A DNA stretch of 7,505 nucleotides from Thermodesulfobacteriota bacterium (lineage in GTDB: Bacteria; Desulfobacterota; Thermodesulfobacteria; Thermodesulfobacteriales; Thermodesulfatatoraceae): NCBI GenBank assembly GCA_013154385.1, contig JAADCO010000037.1, positions 1 to 7,505 on the forward strand, in the 5' to 3' direction. Shown here piece after piece: positions 6,036-7,505 of this stretch. Each line of letters opens with the position of its first letter. The stretch's first letter is position 1. The notes under the pieces were generated by a model that ran no database searches, was not told the DNA's origin, and worked only from the letters and a program-made list of their open reading frames with translations. A program made the position numbers and the translations under genes.

Positions 6036-6830
6036 ATGATAGTGCCCAAGGTCACCTCCACCGCGGCGGTCAGGTTCCTTCCGGAGAACCTGGTTTCTCT
6101 CCTCCGTCCGGGGCAAACCGTAAGCGCCAAGGTGGAGACCATCAAAGGGCGCCTGCTCACCCTCCAGGTGGGGGAGGAGCGGCTTGAGGCCCTCATCGAG
6201 GAAAAGGTCCCCCTAAAGCTCTTCAAACCCGGGCAGCATCTGCGTTTGAAGGTGGTCTCAAACGGTCCCCCGGTGGTGCTCTCCCTCATGCTTCCCGAAA
6301 GCGACCATCCGCCCCGCCTCCATCAACTGATGAAGAGCCTCCTCTCCCAGGTGCAACGCCGCGGCAAGGTCGAGGAAGAAAAGGAGCCCACGCTCGAGAA
6401 GCTCTTTCTCCGGTTCCTCGAAACCATCGAGAAGGAGGACGACCAGGGCCGGACCAACTGGGCCCGGGAACTGAAGGACCCCATCATCAAGCACTGGCAG
6501 GAAGGGGTCCTCTTTCTGCCGCTCGTCTTCGGCGACCGCATCTCCTGGGCCTATCTCTTCGAAGAACGCCGCAAGTCGTCCCGCGAGGGGGAACGCCTCT
6601 TCGTGCTGCGGCTCTTCCTTTCCCGGGCCGGTTTTCTCGAGGCCCGTTTCCGCCTGGTCAAGGACGCCCTTTTCCTCGAACTCTACTTCGCCCGGGAAGA
6701 GGCCCTCATCCTGGCGCGCAAGATGCTCGAGGAGCTGCGCGACACCCTGCAGAGCAAGGGCCTCAAGGCGCACGTGACCGTGGCCTCCCTCTCCGCGCTT
6801 CCGGGTGCCTTTCTCAACGCGGCGGGTTAA
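6036..6830 (+). CDS. FliK-like protein (flagellar hook-length control type C-terminal domain)
   Basis: The 264 residues read as two domains. The N-terminal part (about 20-88) has the beta-rich, OB-like pattern LRPGQTVSAKVETIKGRLLT... FKPGQHLRLKVVSNGPPVVL seen at the front of FliK-related proteins. A charged helical linker (about 92-150) follows. The C-terminal part (about 155-255) resembles the Flg_hook (FliK C-terminal) domain: LRLFLSRAGFLEARFRLVKD (191-210), then LFLELYFAREE, then a helix ARKMLEELRDTLQSKGLKAH (227-246) and a final strand VTVAS. True FliK rulers usually exceed 400 residues with a long disordered N-terminus, so this shorter protein may be a paralogue or export-switch partner rather than the hook ruler. 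It starts 1 nt after the upstream stop. Assignment is by pattern and flagellar context. Confidence 0.6.
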   Translation: MIVPKVTSTAAVRFLPENLVSLLRPGQTVSAKVETIKGRLLTLQVGEERLEALIEEKVPLKLFKPGQHLRLKVVSNGPPVVLSLMLPESDHPPRLHQLMKSLLSQVQRRGKVEEEKEPTLEKLFLRFLETIEKEDDQGRTNWARELKDPIIKHWQEGVLFLPLVFGDRISWAYLFEERRKSSREGERLFVLRLFLSRAGFLEARFRLVKDALFLELYFAREEALILARKMLEELRDTLQSKGLKAHVTVASLSALPGAFLNAAG

Positions 6831-6839
6831 AATGGAAGC

Positions 6840-7280
6840 GTGCCCCTTTTGTTCTGGCGTAAAAAGGACAAAAAAGCAGAAGAACCCCTGGAAAGCCAGA
6901 GATCTTCCTCCTGGCTGGCCTCATCGTGGCGAGATTACGAGCGTGCTCGGGAACTTCTCGCTAAAGACCCGGATCTAGCCGCCTTCATGGCCTGGCAGGC
7001 GGCGCGCAAGGCCTTCAAGGCCCTCGAGAAAAAGGCCGGAAAAAGGCTTTCGGAGTCCTCCTTCGTCAAGCTCCTCGCCCAGTTCCCCGAGGGACAGATC
7101 GCCATGAAACCGGTGAAGGACGCGGCCCTCTTTCTCGACTACTTTCGCCGTCTGGCGGCCCACGACGATCTCTTTCAGGAGACCACCCTGGGGCTCAATC
7201 CCCTTACCGAAGATGACGCTCGTCGGGTGCTTGAGGCGGCGAAGATCCTCATCAACTTCCTCGAGCACCGGCTGAAGTAG
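6840..7280 (+). CDS. HEPN-like helical protein with R-x4-H motif, last gene of the flagellar operon
   Basis: This is a 146-residue mostly helical protein not obviously flagellar. A basic, aromatic start (LLFWRKKDKK) precedes a helical domain from about 31 on. The order of helices (DYERARELLAKDPDLAAFMA, then QAARKAFKALEKKAGKRL at 53-70, then a helix around 90-105, then TEDDARRVLEAAKILINFLE at 123-142) resembles HEPN domains. R103-R-L-A-A-H108 fits the HEPN R-x4-6-H ribonuclease motif, although the residue after Arg, usually Asn, Asp or His, is Arg here. It could be an RNA-cleaving enzyme or a non-catalytic HEPN scaffold; no nucleotidyltransferase or other toxin-antitoxin partner is adjacent. 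The GTG start at 6840 lies 9 nt after the previous stop. An in-frame TTG at 6849, 10 nt after GGAAG (6834-6838), is an alternative. The stop directly abuts that of purM on the other strand. Confidence 0.6.
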   Translation: MPLLFWRKKDKKAEEPLESQRSSSWLASSWRDYERARELLAKDPDLAAFMAWQAARKAFKALEKKAGKRLSESSFVKLLAQFPEGQIAMKPVKDAALFLDYFRRLAAHDDLFQETTLGLNPLTEDDARRVLEAAKILINFLEHRLK

Positions 7281-7505
7281 CTAGACGATGAGGACCGAGG
7301 GGTCGGTTTCTTTCTCGCGGGCGCGGATCCGCCCGATGACGTAGGCCTTTTCCTGCCCGCCCTTGAGGAGGAAGAGGGCTTCCTGGGCCTGGTTTTCGGG
7401 AATGATGAGGACCATGCCGATGCCGCAGTTGAAGGTCTGGAACATCTCCTCTTCCGGGATGTTTCCGGCTTTCTTGAGGAACTCGAAGATCGGCGGCACC
7501 GGCCA
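7281..7505 (-). CDS. purM: Phosphoribosylformylglycinamidine cyclo-ligase (AIR synthase) PurM, C-terminal end
   Basis: PurM closes the imidazole ring of aminoimidazole ribonucleotide, using ATP, in de novo purine synthesis; it is a cytosolic enzyme. Only the last 74 residues are in the window and the frame is open to the edge. They begin W-P-V-P-P-I-F-E-F-L and include KKAGNIPEEEMFQTFNCGIG; this aligns with the E. coli PurM end (NWPEVF... TAGN... EMYRTFNCGVGM). The remaining residues (ALFLLKGGQEKAYVIGRIRA and on) match the usual C-terminal substructure. A GTG in this part is internal valine, not a start. The gene converges on the flagellar operon and is not functionally linked to it; it marks the cluster boundary. 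Its TAG stop touches the last base of the HEPN-like gene. Confidence 0.93.
   Translation of the reverse strand, partial: WPVPPIFEFLKKAGNIPEEEMFQTFNCGIGMVLIIPENQAQEALFLLKGGQEKAYVIGRIRAREKETDPSVLIV
7294..7315 (+). terminator. Weak candidate terminator for the flagellar operon
   Basis: ACCGA (7294-7298), a GGGG loop and TCGGT (7303-7307) form a 5-bp stem, followed by the T-rich tail TTCTTTCTC on the + strand. It lies 14 nt after the last + strand stop but inside the antisense end of purM. The stem is short and the tail is interrupted by C, so it may be coincidental. Confidence 0.25.

Noticed and set aside
6832..6978. Alternative 48-codon frame from ATG at 6832 with a C-x2-C motif
   Set aside because: It overlaps the HEPN-like gene in another frame, ends early and has no conserved pattern; the longer frame has a coherent helical domain.

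Overview
The window is one end of a bacterial flagellar gene cluster, all on the + strand, followed by the tail of a housekeeping purine gene on the - strand. The DNA is GC-rich with strongly GC-ending codons, and the proteins are rich in Glu, Lys and Arg. The order flhA-flhF-flhG(fleN)-fliA-cheY-FliL-like is typical of polarly flagellated deltaproteobacterial-type lineages. A thermophilic Desulfobacterota/Thermodesulfobacteriota-like host is my best guess; this is inference, as no rRNA or other phylogenetic marker is present.

Block 1 (1-4097) holds the 3' two thirds of flhA, then flhF, flhG and fliA. Their stops and starts overlap by 1, 8 and 4 nt, so they form one translationally coupled unit: export gate, polar placement and number control by FlhF/FlhG, and the late-flagellar sigma factor. 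FlhF and FlhG are both atypical. FlhF keeps its P-loop but has non-consensus G3 and G4 motifs. FlhG lacks the usual N-terminal DQAxxLR activator motif.

Block 2 (4098-7280) begins right after fliA with a perfect GCCGATAA -10 box of the sigma-28 type, at the right distance from a weak -35 that overlaps the fliA stop. The product of fliA therefore probably drives the next genes. These are cheY, a FliL-like protein with a very acidic N-terminal tail, an unannotated 53-residue basic ORF, a membrane-anchored coiled-coil protein with a DUF2802-like C-terminus, a FliK-like protein, and a HEPN-like protein with an R-x4-H motif. Gaps are 1-11 nt, so this looks like one operon.

Block 3 (7281-7505) is the C-terminal end of purM on the - strand. 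Its stop codon directly abuts the stop of the HEPN-like gene (TAG then CTA), leaving no intergenic space.

I see no tRNA, rRNA, CRISPR, insertion sequence, attachment site or origin. The only intergenic stretch longer than 11 nt is the 57-nt promoter region before cheY. The less-described material is in Block 2: the basic microprotein, the acidic FliL-like tail with two FliM-like repeats, and the HEPN-like gene.
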